From assembly GCA_030762175.1 (NCBI GenBank), contig CM060831.1, positions 69,603,001 through 69,667,000 on the forward strand: a stretch of 64,000 nt of DNA, in the 5' to 3' direction. The translations under genes were made by a program, and so were the position numbers. The stretch comes from Metallyticus violacea (Eukaryota > Arthropoda > Insecta > Mantodea > Metallyticidae). The notes below the pieces were generated by a model, which saw nothing but the letters and a program-made list of their open reading frames with translations, had not been told where the DNA came from and ran no database searches. This document shows positions 46,790 through 56,814 of the stretch, in pieces; the stretch's first letter is position 1; each line of letters starts with the position of its first letter.

Positions 46790-47705
46790 TATATAAGGAC
46801 ATGAAATATTTGCTGATAAGTTCTTTACAAAGAATCTGTAAGCAATTCCTTTAATGAATAATAGCATTTATTTTATTCTTTAATTCTATTTTAAAATTAT
46901 TGTTAAGGCTGTGCTGCTATAATTGGCAAATAAAAATCAGATATTTTGTACAAATGCATACATGGAGTTAATCAGTTTAATATTATGCCATAAGTATAGC
47001 ATTTTTCATAAATGACTGTACATCTAAATGCCTATATTCCTTTTCAGCCCCAAATTATTTAGTTCTTATTAGCATATGAGATTTTTGAGATCTGTTTTAA
47101 TGGCAACTCTCAGAGTATTGTTGTTAAGTTTACAGTTCATTTTGGTGTAATTTTCATCCAAGATTCACATGTTTTGATTCACATAGTTATCCTGCCGTCT
47201 AGACTTCTAGAGTAAAATATTGTGTAGCTTTAAACAATTAGGGGAAACAATTTAGGAAAAGTGCTAGTTCAGAATATGAATAAAAATATACTATACTAGC
47301 TTAAACGTATTTCTTCTTTTAAGCAATTCTGCCGATTCTATTTTTTAACTTAGACAGTTCATGCAGAAGGTTTTAAACTTGACTGGTAGAAATTATACGC
47401 AAAGCGCAAGATTACATTTTTATCAATTAATGATCTGGTTTGCCATAAGGCAGATTTAGGAGCTAGAAAAAGAAAATTGAATATACTAATGTGTGTAATC
47501 TGTATTATAAATTTACAATGCAGTTTTAATGCTTTCTTGTGAACTATTATAAGAAACAATAAGGAGAGGTAGATGGCAAAAAAGAGAAAACAAAGTTTTC
47601 AATGTTCCAGATTCTATGATTAATAGAGCTGAAAAATAAATGTGAAAAAATTACAATTTATTTTATATCTTGTTAATTTCTGACTTTGTAATGATGTATT
47701 CACAG
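46790..47705. other. Intron 6, 3' part; nothing recognised
   Basis: Unassigned AT-rich sequence. Ends at acceptor TATTCACAG. Confidence 0.45.
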
Positions 47706-47852
47706 GAGTTTAACACAAGGTGGAGGAATATGGCCTCTTCAAGATCATGTAGAAGCATTGGAAGCAGAGAAAGCCAAATTACAGGCACAACTGGCAGAAG
47801 AGCGGGATAAAAAGGCTGCAGCAGATATGAATACATCTGTAGCAGTTGTTCA
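47706..47852 (+). CDS. RB1CC1: RB1CC1/FIP200 exon (second short coil)
   Basis: The first base completes Gly. There follow 48 codons (SLTQGGGIWPLQDHVEALEA, KAKLQAQLAEERDKK, ending SVAVV) and a leftover CA that joins T at 56724 as His. Donor CA|GTAAGT is perfect consensus. A short helix (DHVEALEAEKAKLQAQLAEE) follows a Gly-rich break, so the coiled coil is interrupted here. Confidence 0.92.
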
Positions 47853-47944
47853 GTAAGTATTTGTGAATTTAGGTTGAGTAATTTTAAGTGTTAAAATATG
47901 GTTAGTTGCTAGTGGCTATTGAGAATGCTGATTTTATCATTTTT

Positions 47945-48600
47945 TCCCTAGCTTCTCAATAAAGAGCTTCCAAATTAAATTTTATTTGTTTGTTGCTAGC
48001 AAGTTGGCTGGATTTCAGTAGATGTTTTGTATTTAAGATAGTATTCACGTCATTACGCAATGGGCAGTGGCTGCCCTTGACTAATTTTATCCGAAAGAGA
48101 TGTTCTGAGAGGCAATTATGCCCAACAATTAAACAAAATTGGTCAACTCCAATTTTTCTTGGTTTCATTAAAAGATGTTTGAGAATATTTAGATCTTCAC
48201 ATGATTTTCCTTTTAAGTTTTTGTTCGATATTTTGTTCTTGTTCACTTATTAATCTTTTTGTAAATTTCAATTTAGAGAAAAGTTCTATAGTTCAAAAGA
48301 TGATTTTAATTTTATGGTGGCTCCTTTTTTTGCTGAAGTGTCAACAATCTTATTCCCCTTTAATCCCACATAGCTCGGGATCTATTGTAAAACTATTTCT
48401 GTATTTCTGATCTGGATTGCATCATAGTTTTCTTATTTCATTTTATAGCTCATGTTCATAGGCAACTATAATACATTATACTTTGTAGTGCTGCTTTAGA
48501 GTCACTTAAGATAACAGTTCTTTTATTTATGTTAGGGTCTATACAGTAGATTTTCTAAAGCTGCCCTAATGGCCATTATTTCTCCATCAAAATTGTTAGC
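47945..48600 (-). mobile_element. LINE fragment with RNase H domain
   Basis: The minus strand reads NFDGEIMAIRAALENLLYRP (RNase H Glu helix), then NTEIVLQ.IPSYVGLKGNKI (the WIPSHVG.KGNE..D motif), and a C-terminal region LIVGHNCLSEHLFRIKLVKG typical of I/Jockey-type LINEs. Broken by stops. It may be the downstream end of the LINE piece at 52440-52700, separated by later insertions. Confidence 0.65.
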
Positions 48601-49252
48601 TTACTTGGAATTGGAGTACCAAAAAATCATGGATATAGCATAGAAAAATGGCTAAACAACAGATCTGGTCAAGAAAAAGATAGAAAAATTCATAAAACAA
48701 AAAAAAAACAAAAAAAGAAATTGCCACATTGAAAGGTTACAAAGGAGAGCAGATATATAAGAAATTTTCATTCCATCCATGGGCACACCAAAAATGTCAA
48801 AAGATTTTTAAAGATGCCATATTATTTTGGCTTCAGTAATAAATGCAGTTTGAAAAACCTCCTAAATACCAAAACAAAAGCCGAAATTCTGCCAGGAAAA
48901 TCAGGCATTTACGAGATCAATTGCAAAGACTGCAATAATAAATATATAGGTAACACAAAAAGAAACATTACCATACGGTTTAAGAAACACATGAGAAATG
49001 TAAAATATACAGAAAAATCAACAGTAGCATACCATTTCTGGCAAAAAAAAACATGAGTTCCAAAATGAACCAAAACTCTTAAAAGCTCTTCAAAAACCCA
49101 TAGAATTATCGGTGTGGGAAAATATATTCTTGATTGAAAACAAAGAAAATTTAATTGATATTATTGTATGATTTAGTTGAGCTACACACTCTTAATGCTT
49201 CACTTGTCATAACCAGTTTCGAGAACATTTCGTTCTCATTGTCAGCCAGGCT
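48600..49252 (+). mobile_element. Penelope-like element 3' half (GIY-YIG and terminal repeat)
   Basis: The frame 48814-49056 is the cleanest GIY-YIG here: SGIYEINCKDCNNKYIGNTK, RNITIRFKKHMRNVKY, EKSTVAYHFWQKK. It is preceded by frameshifted linker and followed by KALQKPIELSVWENIF. The end is a PLE terminal arm (TAGTTGAGCTACACACTCTT) and, on the minus strand at 49213-49245, a stem-loop with GAGAAC/GTTCTC followed by GAAAC (core box CTGACAA, not consensus). Confidence 0.8.
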
Positions 49253-49559
49253 AAAATTCAACTGTTGGATAATTCATTAAGCTGTGGGAATGTGCATTCT
49301 GCTCTGGTGGCAGTGAGATAAACTTGTAGTTTATGTTTTCATGCCCAGCAGTGTCAAAGTTCATTAGACTGTCTAATAGTATCTGTTATTATTAGCTAAT
49401 TCTGAAGGAATGAAACATTTGCAGTCAGCACCATGCAAAATCTGCTTATTTTTAAGCTATTTTATTTTTTTAGTGAATTCAGAAGGAATGTAAGCTATTG
49501 CTGTTGTACCAATAGAAAGAGTTTTTACTAATCTATCCAAATTGTACCTGCTAGATATC

Positions 49560-51565
49560 TAAAAAAAATTTTAAAAAAATGCTCTCTGTAATGGTCACAA
49601 TTTTTGTTTTTTCTAAATGAAACTTAGCACATAACCATTAATTAACAAATACTTCCAGTTCGTTAATAGCAAAATTGAACCTTAGATGTTGTCCTAAAGC
49701 AGAAGTTTTAAAAAAATTTGAAAAATTGCTCTTAGTGGCCGCAATTTTTCTTTATCTCGAAGAAACTCAGTAAAAAAACTTAAAATAAATTGATAAAGAA
49801 GTTGTGAAAAGTATGGCAATTGTGCCACTCTGAGTCTGGGTATATCTGAAGAATTTTGGGGGGTTAAGCAAAATTTTAAAATCGTTCTACCAGCTGCAGT
49901 TTTAAATGTTTTTAAAGGAAACTCAGTATATGTCATTGGCCATTGGGTGGGGAGGGGGTTACATAAAATTTAAAAATTGTTCTAGCACACCAGTAAGTTT
50001 TTTCACAACAGAACTTGGCATGGACCATTTAAATAAAATAAGAAAAATAGTTTTTGAAAATCATCAGATTATTGGAAATGGGGGATTACTGGAATAGGAT
50101 TTGGGTTTAAACCAAAATTTAAAAATCTCTCTAATGGTCGCCATTTGAATTTTTTTAAAGGAAACTCAATATATGTAATTGAAATAAAATAAGAAAAATC
50201 AATGAAAATAGACTTTAGTAGAGGGGGCTTTACACAAAATTTAAAAATTGCTCTAGCAGCATAACTGTTTGTTTTGCAATGAAAATCTATATATTTAAGT
50301 AAAATAAGAAGAAAAAAAAATAGTTCCTGAAAATCAGTGAAATCTGACTATTAGGAGGGAGGGTGTTTGCCTGCACCCCAAAATTTAAAATTTGCTCTAG
50401 TGGTATTAATATGTTTTTATGTAACGAAACACTGTATATACCATTTAAATTGAATAAGAAAAATAGTTTCTGAAAATTAGGGAAATGGAGCAATTAGAAG
50501 AGGGGTGTAACCTGATTTAAAAACTGCTCTAGCAGCACCAATAATTGTTTTTTCACAACAAAATTCAGCATATACCATTTAAATCAAATAAGAAAAATAG
50601 TTCAATTAAAAATGAATGTAGGAGTCCACACAGTGAAACTATCATAAATCTTGTTGAATTAAAAGTAAAAGTTTTAAAATCATGTCAACATATTAAAACT
50701 CTGTTGGCATTTCACATTAAAACTTTTTTTATTAAAAAGTAAGTTGGGACTAGTTTTGTGAGTCACTTGCTCACATTGTCAACCAATTGTCAATTGAGCA
50801 AATGACTCACGAAACTAGTCCCAATCTACTTTTTAATAAAAAAAAAATTTTAATGTGAAACGTCAAGAGAGTTTTAATATGTTGACATGATTTTAGAAGT
50901 TTTACTTTTAACTCAACAAGAACAATGATTTTTAAAAATTATCAGATTATTGGTGGGTTACCTGAAAAATGAGTGGGGGTTAAAATGAAAAAATTGCTCT
51001 AACGACTGCAATTTTAAATTTTTAAAAGAAACTCAATATATGCCATTGAAATAAAATAAGAAAAGTGGTTTCTGGAAATCAATGAAAGAATTGGGCTATT
51101 GTATTAGCAGGGTGGTTTACCCAAAATTTAAAAATCTCTCTAACGGTGTTAATATTTGTTTTCCAATGAAACTCTGTATATACCATTTAAATAAAACAAG
51201 AAGAATAAAAATAGTTCCTGAAAATCAGTGAAATCAGACTATTAGGAGGGGGTTTGCCTGTGCCCCAAAATTTAAAAATAACTCTAGTAACATTAATATA
51301 TCTTTTTTGCAACAAAACTCTGTATGTGCCATTTAAATAGAATAAGAAAGATGAAACTCAGAGAAAGCAGGCTTTTAGATGGGGTGGGGAGTGTTACCTC
51401 AAAACCATAATTTAAAAATTGCTTTATCAGCACCAATATTTGTATCTTCGCAACAAAATTCATTATATTCATATAAATAAATAAGAAAAATAGTTTCTAA
51501 AATTAGGGAAATTGAACTATTAGGAGTAAAGGTATACTTGTAAACCAAAATTTTAAAATTGCCTT
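49560..51565. repeat. Degenerate tandem array, ~140-bp unit, about 13 copies
   Basis: The block AAAATTTAAAAATTGCTCTAG recurs near 49570, 49714, 49870, 49966, 50114, 50235, 50380, 50516, 50985, 51123, 51267, 51408 and 51546. Spacing is mostly 136-148 bases. Each unit continues with AAACTC.GTATATACCATT and AATAAGAAAAATAGTT and TGAAAATCAGTGAAAT and a GGAGGGG run. Units differ by 10-30 percent by eye. There is no open frame. The array is broken by the foldback at 50650-50920. Confidence 0.88.
50650..50920. mobile_element. Foldback element inside the tandem array
   Basis: Arms 50650-50778 and 50791-50920 are about 130 bp each (core GTTGGGACTAGTTTTGTGAG and its inverse) around a 12-base loop. Each arm holds a decayed hammerhead-like string (GAGCAAATGACTCAC then GAAACTAGTCCC on + at about 50795-50821). 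It has no coding tail, unlike the unit at 42488. Confidence 0.88.
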
Positions 51566-52222
51566 GCATTTAATTTTTTCTATATTGTTTTAAAATAAAA
51601 TGAGAAATTAATTCAGCATATAAACTGTATTTATAACTTATATGTATAATTTTTGAAGCTGTTTACAGTGAAATCATCATATTTAATTAAAATGATAGTG
51701 TATTTATAACGTTGCATATGATATATATTTAACAAAAGAATTGTGGTGAAGGTAGCAGCTGTGAAACATAAATCTAATATAGTTTAAGAATTATATCTGT
51801 ATATAAGAGTCCTCGGTAATAACCTTCAGAAAATGTTTGCATTATATGTTTTTAATACAATAGCATTTAAATGGAATTAAATTTCAAAAGTCAATAAGAA
51901 TCTATAAAACTTTTTATTGTTCTTTGCTGATTCTGTATATTTGCATACTACATCAAAATTGTTTTTAAATAGTAACATGTTTTTGTTTTATTGAAACATA
52001 TTAAATAATATTCTTAAATACAGAATGTAACTTGAAACTTTCTGATATTTTCCTCTTTTTAAGTGAATGTGAAGGTGTAAATGAGTAAATTCAAAATGAG
52101 TAAATTCATAAACGTGGTTACGTTTAAAAATACCCACATAGTATAGCTTTGTCTATCAGTGGTCATATATTTCATTTAATTAATAATATACCATTAATTC
52201 TTGTGGTTTAATCTCAATTATA
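51566..52222. other. Intron 7, unassigned
   Basis: AT-rich with no recognisable element. Confidence 0.4.
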
Positions 52223-52225
52223 ATA

Positions 52226-52267
<42 letters not shown>
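52223..52267. repeat. (AAT)n microsatellite
   Basis: About 15 AAT units. Confidence 0.95.
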
Positions 52268-52439
52268 TTTAAAATTATTCGGTTTCTCTTTTGAAATACT
52301 TATAGATTGCAATAAGTCTAATTTTTTCCCCTAATACCACACAGTAATGCCATAACTTATTTAATTTCATTAATTAATAAGGCCTAATTTGGATTTTAAA
52401 TTTATACTTTTCATTTTTATTAAAACTTATTCAACTGGT

Positions 52440-52700
52440 CAAGAATTCACTTACTTTACACCTCTCCTGTGTGACAGACTTTTATTTTTAAAAACCTAGA
52501 TTGTATAGTATCCAAATTAGTTTTAAATTGGTTATTTATTATGGATATTAGCTGACGTCCGTAGATCAAATTTGGCTTTATGTAACTTTTGTACATGTCA
52601 TTAAGGAGATCTATGAATCCTCTCCATTTGATGCCTGTTAGTCTTCTCAGTATGTTCTTATTCACTTTCTTGGTTATATAGATGTTAAAATATGTACACA
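52440..52700 (-). mobile_element. Jockey/I-type LINE fragment, target of the RTE insertion
   Basis: The minus-strand frame 52456-52701 reads TKKVNKNILRRLTGIKW, LLNDMYKSYIKPNLIYG, then NLDTIQSRFLKIK. This is the region between RT and RNase H of I/Jockey-type LINEs. It ends exactly at the RTE element's 3' target duplication, so the RTE element landed in or at the edge of this older copy. Confidence 0.7.
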
Positions 52701-52712
52701 TATAATTAATAC
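52700..52712. repeat. Target-site duplication of the RTE-like LINE (3' side)
   Basis: ATATAATTAATAC, identical to 55991-56003. It abuts the (ATC)n tail. Confidence 0.93.
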
Positions 52713-52896
52713 ATCATCATCATCATCATCATCATCAATCACGGTTTAAGCCTTTATTGGCTTGTTCCGGTCCCACATTTTAGAACTGCTCTGTCCATCT
52801 TCTTTTAGGTCGGCCAACATTTCTTTGGCCTTTTGGTGTATATCTTAAAACCAGTTTACTATAGCGGTTTTCCTCCATCCTCTCCACATGTTGTTT

Positions 52897-55515
52897 TCAG
52901 TTCTTTTGATTTTCTTTAATTCTTTCTATTAGATTAAAGATTCTTAGTTCTTCTCGTATATCTACACTTCTTCTCCTGTCTTTTAATGTATATCCTGCTA
53001 CATGTCTTAAGAAGCGCATCTCTGCTGATTCTAACCTTTTCTCTATTTGTTTGGTCATTGTCCAACATTCAGACCCATATGTTAAAACTGGAACAGCCAT
53101 CACTTTATAAAATTTTATTTTTGTCTCTTTCCTCGTGGTTTTTAAGTTTTGTTTGATGGTGCCGCATATTTGGTTAAATTTATTTATTTTGTTTATTATA
53201 TCATCATTTTTTGTGTATGAGACGCTGCAGCCTAGATAATTGAAACAGTTTATTTGTTCTAATATTGTCTCTTGTATTATTATTTTTGCTCTTATTGTTT
53301 CTGGTCCTCTAAAAGCCATTACTTTGCTTTTATTTGGTGATATTTTTATTTTATATCTTTGGCTTATTTTATTTAGTTGAAATAGAGCTTTTTGCATATT
53401 TAATTCTGAGCCACTTATTAAAACTAGATCGTCTGCAAATAACATTACATCTAAAATTGTATTGTTTATTTTAAAATGTACATTTAAATTATTCTGCCAT
53501 TCTCTGACAATGTCATCTATATATAAATTAAATAATGTGGGTGATAATGGGCACCCTTGTCTAACTCCCTTATTTATTGTCGATGTTCTATTTTGATTTG
53601 AATCGATCATTATCAAGTTGTCCTTATATAGCTCTCTAATTATTGTTATCAAATGTTTTGGTATGCCTTTGTTTTCCATTATTTGCCATAGTATATTTCT
53701 ATGTACATTGTCAAAAGCTTTTTCAAAATCTAAAAACACCATATATGTGGGAATATTATATTCTCTGTGTTTTTCAATTATTTGATTTAGGACAAATACA
53801 CAGTCGATACAGGATCTTCCTTTTCTAAACCCATTCTGAGCTTCTAGTACTATATTTTCCATTATGATATTTAATCTATTTTTTATTATTGCTGCATATA
53901 GTTTATAGCAAGTATTCAATATACTTATTCCTCTATAATTACTGCAGTTATTTCTATCCCCTTTTTTGAATATTGGGCATATTGATGCTATTTTCCATTG
54001 TTCTGGGACATAGCCAAACTTCCAGCATATATTAAACAATGCCAGTAATCTATATTTTAGCTTTTCTGAGGCATGTTTGATTAGTTCATTGTTAATATTG
54101 TCTATTCCTGGCGTTTTTTTGTTCCTGCAGTTCTTATGTAAGGTAAGCTGTAGCTCTTCGTATGTGATAGGGTCCACTTCTTCATTTATTTCCATTGTAA
54201 ATTCTTCGTTTTCTTCTTCTGTTTCTTTTTTTGTCCACAAATTCTGAAAATATTGTAACCATTCTTCACTTGTTATTCTATTTAATTTTATATCATCTTT
54301 TTCTTCTTTATTTAGGTGCTTTAGAATTTTGTAGGCTCTCTGTTGGTTACCATGTACATCATTTTCTAAGTCTGCTATATATTTATCCCACGATTCCCTT
54401 TTAATTTTTCTTGCTTCTTTTCTTGCAATAGCTGTTTTTCTTTTGTAATCTATTAGGGTTTCTTCTGTTTTTTGACTCAAGTGTTTTATGTAGGCTTCTT
54501 TCTTTTCTTTTATTATTTGCGCAATATTTTCGTTCCAAATTTTTAAGCCTTTCTTTCTTTTGTTTATTTTTCTTGTACCTAATGCTTCTGTTGCTGCTTG
54601 TATTATTGTTTGCTTTATCTCTTCCCATTCTTGGTTTATATTTTTACTTATTGGTTTGTGTTGTATGAGTATATCTAGTCTTTTCTTATATAGGCCTCTT
54701 ATTGATTTCTCACTCAGTAGTTGAGTCTTAAATGTATATTTATCTTTTTCTTGATTGGTTTTATAATTCTTTACTCGTTGCTTTCTCCATCTAGCTGGTA
54801 TTGCTAATTTTGAAATTAAAAGGAAATGGTCTGAGGTGATATCACTTTCTCTATATACCCTTGTATCTAGAACTATCTCAGCTCCTTTTTGATTTGCTAT
54901 TGTATAATCTATTATACTTTTGTGACCTCTGGCACACCACGTGTATTTGTGTATATCTTTGTGTGGATAAAAGGTATTTGTTATTTTCAGATTATTGAAA
55001 TTTGCAAAATCTATTAGTCTTTTTCCATTAGTGTTTAGTGTATCCTCTCCATATTTGCCCATTATCTTTGGTATTGGTTTATTTCCTACTCTGGCATTCA
55101 TATCTCCTGCTATTATTAAATAGTCATTTAGATTACTTTTGTTTATTTCTTTTTGTAGTATTTTGTAGAATTCTATTGAGTCTTCTGTTTTCCCTTCTTC
55201 TGGGCTATATACTCCTATCACTTGTAAGTATCCTCTTGTTACTTTTATTCTTGTTTTGATTATTCGCTCATTTACAAATTCGTAACTATGTATTTTATTT
55301 TTCAATTCTTTTCTTATTAGTATTGCTATTCCCGCTGCAGCTCTTTTTGTTTGTGGCACACCTTGATAAAACATTAGATACTTTTCTAGTTCTAATGATC
55401 CTTTTAATTTCTTTTTTGTTTCTGGTATTACAGCGATGTCTATATTCATTTTCTCTAGTTCTTTTTGTAGCTCGATTTCTTTGTTATTTATTCCTCTGGG
55501 ATTCCATACATACAT
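52897..55515 (-). CDS. RTE-like ORF2: APE endonuclease / reverse transcriptase, C-terminally truncated
   Basis: 872-residue open frame. The N-terminal ~230 residues are an apurinic-type endonuclease: WNPRG at the start, the Glu of VIPETK, GDMNARVG and the final SDH. The central half is a reverse transcriptase: NGFRKGRSCIDCVFVLNQII, MVFLDFEKAFDNV, QGCPLSPTLFNLYIDD and the catalytic LFADDLVLIS. The C-terminal part reads YGSECWTMTKQIEKRLESAE. The start ATG (55515) is only three codons before the WNPRG motif, so the protein may really begin earlier or by reinitiation. The stop (TGA, 52897-52899) sits where family members usually have Trp; the same frame continues for 38 more codons to a normal stop at 52780-52782. 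One nonsense change is therefore the only lesion I see. Confidence 0.93.
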   Translation of the reverse strand: MYVWNPRGINNKEIELQKELEKMNIDIAVIPETKKKLKGSLELEKYLMFYQGVPQTKRAAAGIAILIRKELKNKIHSYEFVNERIIKTRIKVTRGYLQVIGVYSPEEGKTEDSIEFYKILQKEINKSNLNDYLIIAGDMNARVGNKPIPKIMGKYGEDTLNTNGKRLIDFANFNNLKITNTFYPHKDIHKYTWCARGHKSIIDYTIANQKGAEIVLDTRVYRESDITSDHFLLISKLAIPARWRKQRVKNYKTNQEKDKYTFKTQLLSEKSIRGLYKKRLDILIQHKPISKNINQEWEEIKQTIIQAATEALGTRKINKRKKGLKIWNENIAQIIKEKKEAYIKHLSQKTEETLIDYKRKTAIARKEARKIKRESWDKYIADLENDVHGNQQRAYKILKHLNKEEKDDIKLNRITSEEWLQYFQNLWTKKETEEENEEFTMEINEEVDPITYEELQLTLHKNCRNKKTPGIDNINNELIKHASEKLKYRLLALFNICWKFGYVPEQWKIASICPIFKKGDRNNCSNYRGISILNTCYKLYAAIIKNRLNIIMENIVLEAQNGFRKGRSCIDCVFVLNQIIEKHREYNIPTYMVFLDFEKAFDNVHRNILWQIMENKGIPKHLITIIRELYKDNLIMIDSNQNRTSTINKGVRQGCPLSPTLFNLYIDDIVREWQNNLNVHFKINNTILDVMLFADDLVLISGSELNMQKALFQLNKISQRYKIKISPNKSKVMAFRGPETIRAKIIIQETILEQINCFNYLGCSVSYTKNDDIINKINKFNQICGTIKQNLKTTRKETKIKFYKVMAVPVLTYGSECWTMTKQIEKRLESAEMRFLRHVAGYTLKDRRRSVDIREELRIFNLIERIKENQKN

Positions 55516-55841
55516 ATTTTCCTTATTTCCGCTCTTCTTAATCGTTTATTCCGTTGGCTGACTGGGGTTGTCATCGTTTGGACCGTCCTGTTTCTTCTTG
55601 TGAGACTTTTAGTAATTAAATTTCCCCTGAGCACGTAACTAGCGTTCTGCAGGGTAAGATGTATGTTGGGGCTGCCAACTTTAGGTTATACATCATAGCC
55701 TTCCTTTGTATTTCCCCAAAGGAAGGGTTGCCTCCTCCGCTCTCTATTTGGACCGTTGAGGACTTTGTCCTTGTTATCCCAGACATGGATCTGCTTATTC
55801 TTTTCCCAGCAAAAAGGGCACCTCTTCTGCACATTTACCAT
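55488..55841 (-). pseudogene. Possible ORF1 of the RTE-like element, one internal stop
   Basis: A minus-strand frame from ATG at 55839-55841 has 51 codons, a TAA at 55686-55688, then 65 more codons to TAA at 55488-55490, overlapping the ORF2 start by about 28 bases in another frame. It has CPFC near its N-terminus and a basic C-terminus (TKSLTRRNRTVQ, SQRNKRLRRAEIRK), as expected of a small nucleic-acid-binding protein. An alternative 72-residue frame (55616-55834) overlaps it, so which is used is unclear. Confidence 0.4.
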
Positions 55842-55990
55842 ATCCGTTGAGGTCTTCACACGTAACCTTGTGTAAGGGACCCTGAACCAGGTACTTCACA
55901 CCGGGCCAGTGTGACCTGGAGCTAGCGAGGGAAGGGACGCTATCCCCTTTGGAGAGACTACCTCTATGAGGGTTCTCTCCCGCTACCCTA

Positions 55991-56003
55991 ATATAATTAA
56001 TAC
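55991..56003. repeat. Target-site duplication of the RTE-like LINE (5' side)
   Basis: ATATAATTAATAC, identical to 52700-52712. Confidence 0.93.
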
Positions 56004-56146
56004 CTTATACCATATTCTGTTAACTGGTAGCACTAAGATTTACATCAGCAAGACATTTTGGTATGAAAAAAAAAAAAAACTTGACTTTGGAAAAGAAATT
56101 CAGTGAAGACTCAAATCATAAATCTCTAGCTGACAATGTAAATACT

Positions 56147-56429
56147 GCCATGGGTGGCCGAGGTCATTAAGGTACATACTCGTGAGCGGGAGGTCAAATC
56201 CCATCAGGACCGTCCTTTCTGACTGAGGTTTTTCCAGGTTTTCCTCAGTCCTCATAATAGCAAATGCCGGGAAGGTACCCTTAACTTAGGCTTGAACATT
56301 TCCCTCCTTAAAAAAAATCCTTTCCCAATATATTGTTTCATCTCTTGTATCATCAGTGTCGCCTCCTGTGATGCCTCAGTATTAAAAATGAGCTTTAAAC
56401 ACTAAACACAAAAAAAAATAATAATAATC
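56147..56429 (+). mobile_element. tRNA-derived SINE, family 2, full length with TSD
   Basis: Only plus-oriented family 2 copy. Head GGGTGGCCGAGGTCATTAAGG has a Leu/Ser tRNA A box; the B box is slightly decayed (GAGGTCAAATCCC). Body to about 56400, then A-rich tail ending AATAATAATAATC. Flanked by ACAATGTAAATACT (56133-56146) and ACAATGTAAATGCT (56430-56443). Confidence 0.92.
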
Positions 56430-56723
56430 ACAATGTAAATGCTCTATCACTGAGCATCAGATTCTGTCTGGTCATGTACTTCAGTTTATTCTGTTTGAGT
56501 GTGTGAAATCATTGCAGTTTATCTCATTGAAAGAAATTCAAGTTTTCGAGTTAGCTTGAGTGATTAAGTGATTTTAGCTTTTGGGAGAACAATGTCCAAA
56601 TATGACCTGGCTTGATTTCTGCTGAAATCAGAGAAATGATCAAGCAGTGTAATTGAAAGACATTTAGACAATGTGTAATGCCTTAAGAATATTTACATCA
56701 TATAATAAACATTTTTATTACAG

Positions 56724-56814
56724 TGAAGGAACAGGTAGCAGTAGAGATGCTGCCACTAGCCCAGACCCACTTTCACGCCATATGCAAGAAGAACATTCCA
56801 TCAGAGAAAAACTG
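56724..56814 (+). CDS. RB1CC1: RB1CC1/FIP200 exon (Ser/Pro linker)
   Basis: The first T completes a His codon. Thirty codons follow (EGTGSSRDAATSPDPLSRHM, then EEHSIREKL), ending in phase 0 at CTG|GTAAGG. Acceptor ATTTTTATTACAG. The linker between coiled coil and Claw is short here (about 90 residues over three small exons). Confidence 0.9.

Larger units (their letters stand above)
52713..55990 (-). mobile_element. RTE-like non-LTR retrotransposon, full length
   Basis: 3278 bp between perfect 13-bp target duplications. On the minus strand: a GC-richer 5' leader, a short possible ORF1 (55488-55841), ORF2 (endonuclease plus reverse transcriptase), a very short 3' UTR and a (GAT)n tail of about 8 units at 52713-52737 in place of poly-A. 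Length, single main ORF, APE endonuclease and microsatellite tail fit the RTE group. The clade is inferred, not computed. It is one of the youngest insertions here, given the intact duplications. Confidence 0.9.

Noticed and set aside
49560..51565. CRISPR-like regularly spaced repeat
   Set aside because: The unit is contiguous and diverged, with no constant repeat and unique spacers, in a eukaryotic intron.
55038..55541. Leucine- and phenylalanine-rich plus-strand frames
   Set aside because: Antisense shadows of the LINE ORF2, whose lysine codons read as Phe/Leu on the other strand.
56147..56230. Possible tRNA-Leu/Ser gene
   Set aside because: A and B boxes are present but the cloverleaf is incomplete and the SINE body and tail follow, with a target duplication around the whole.
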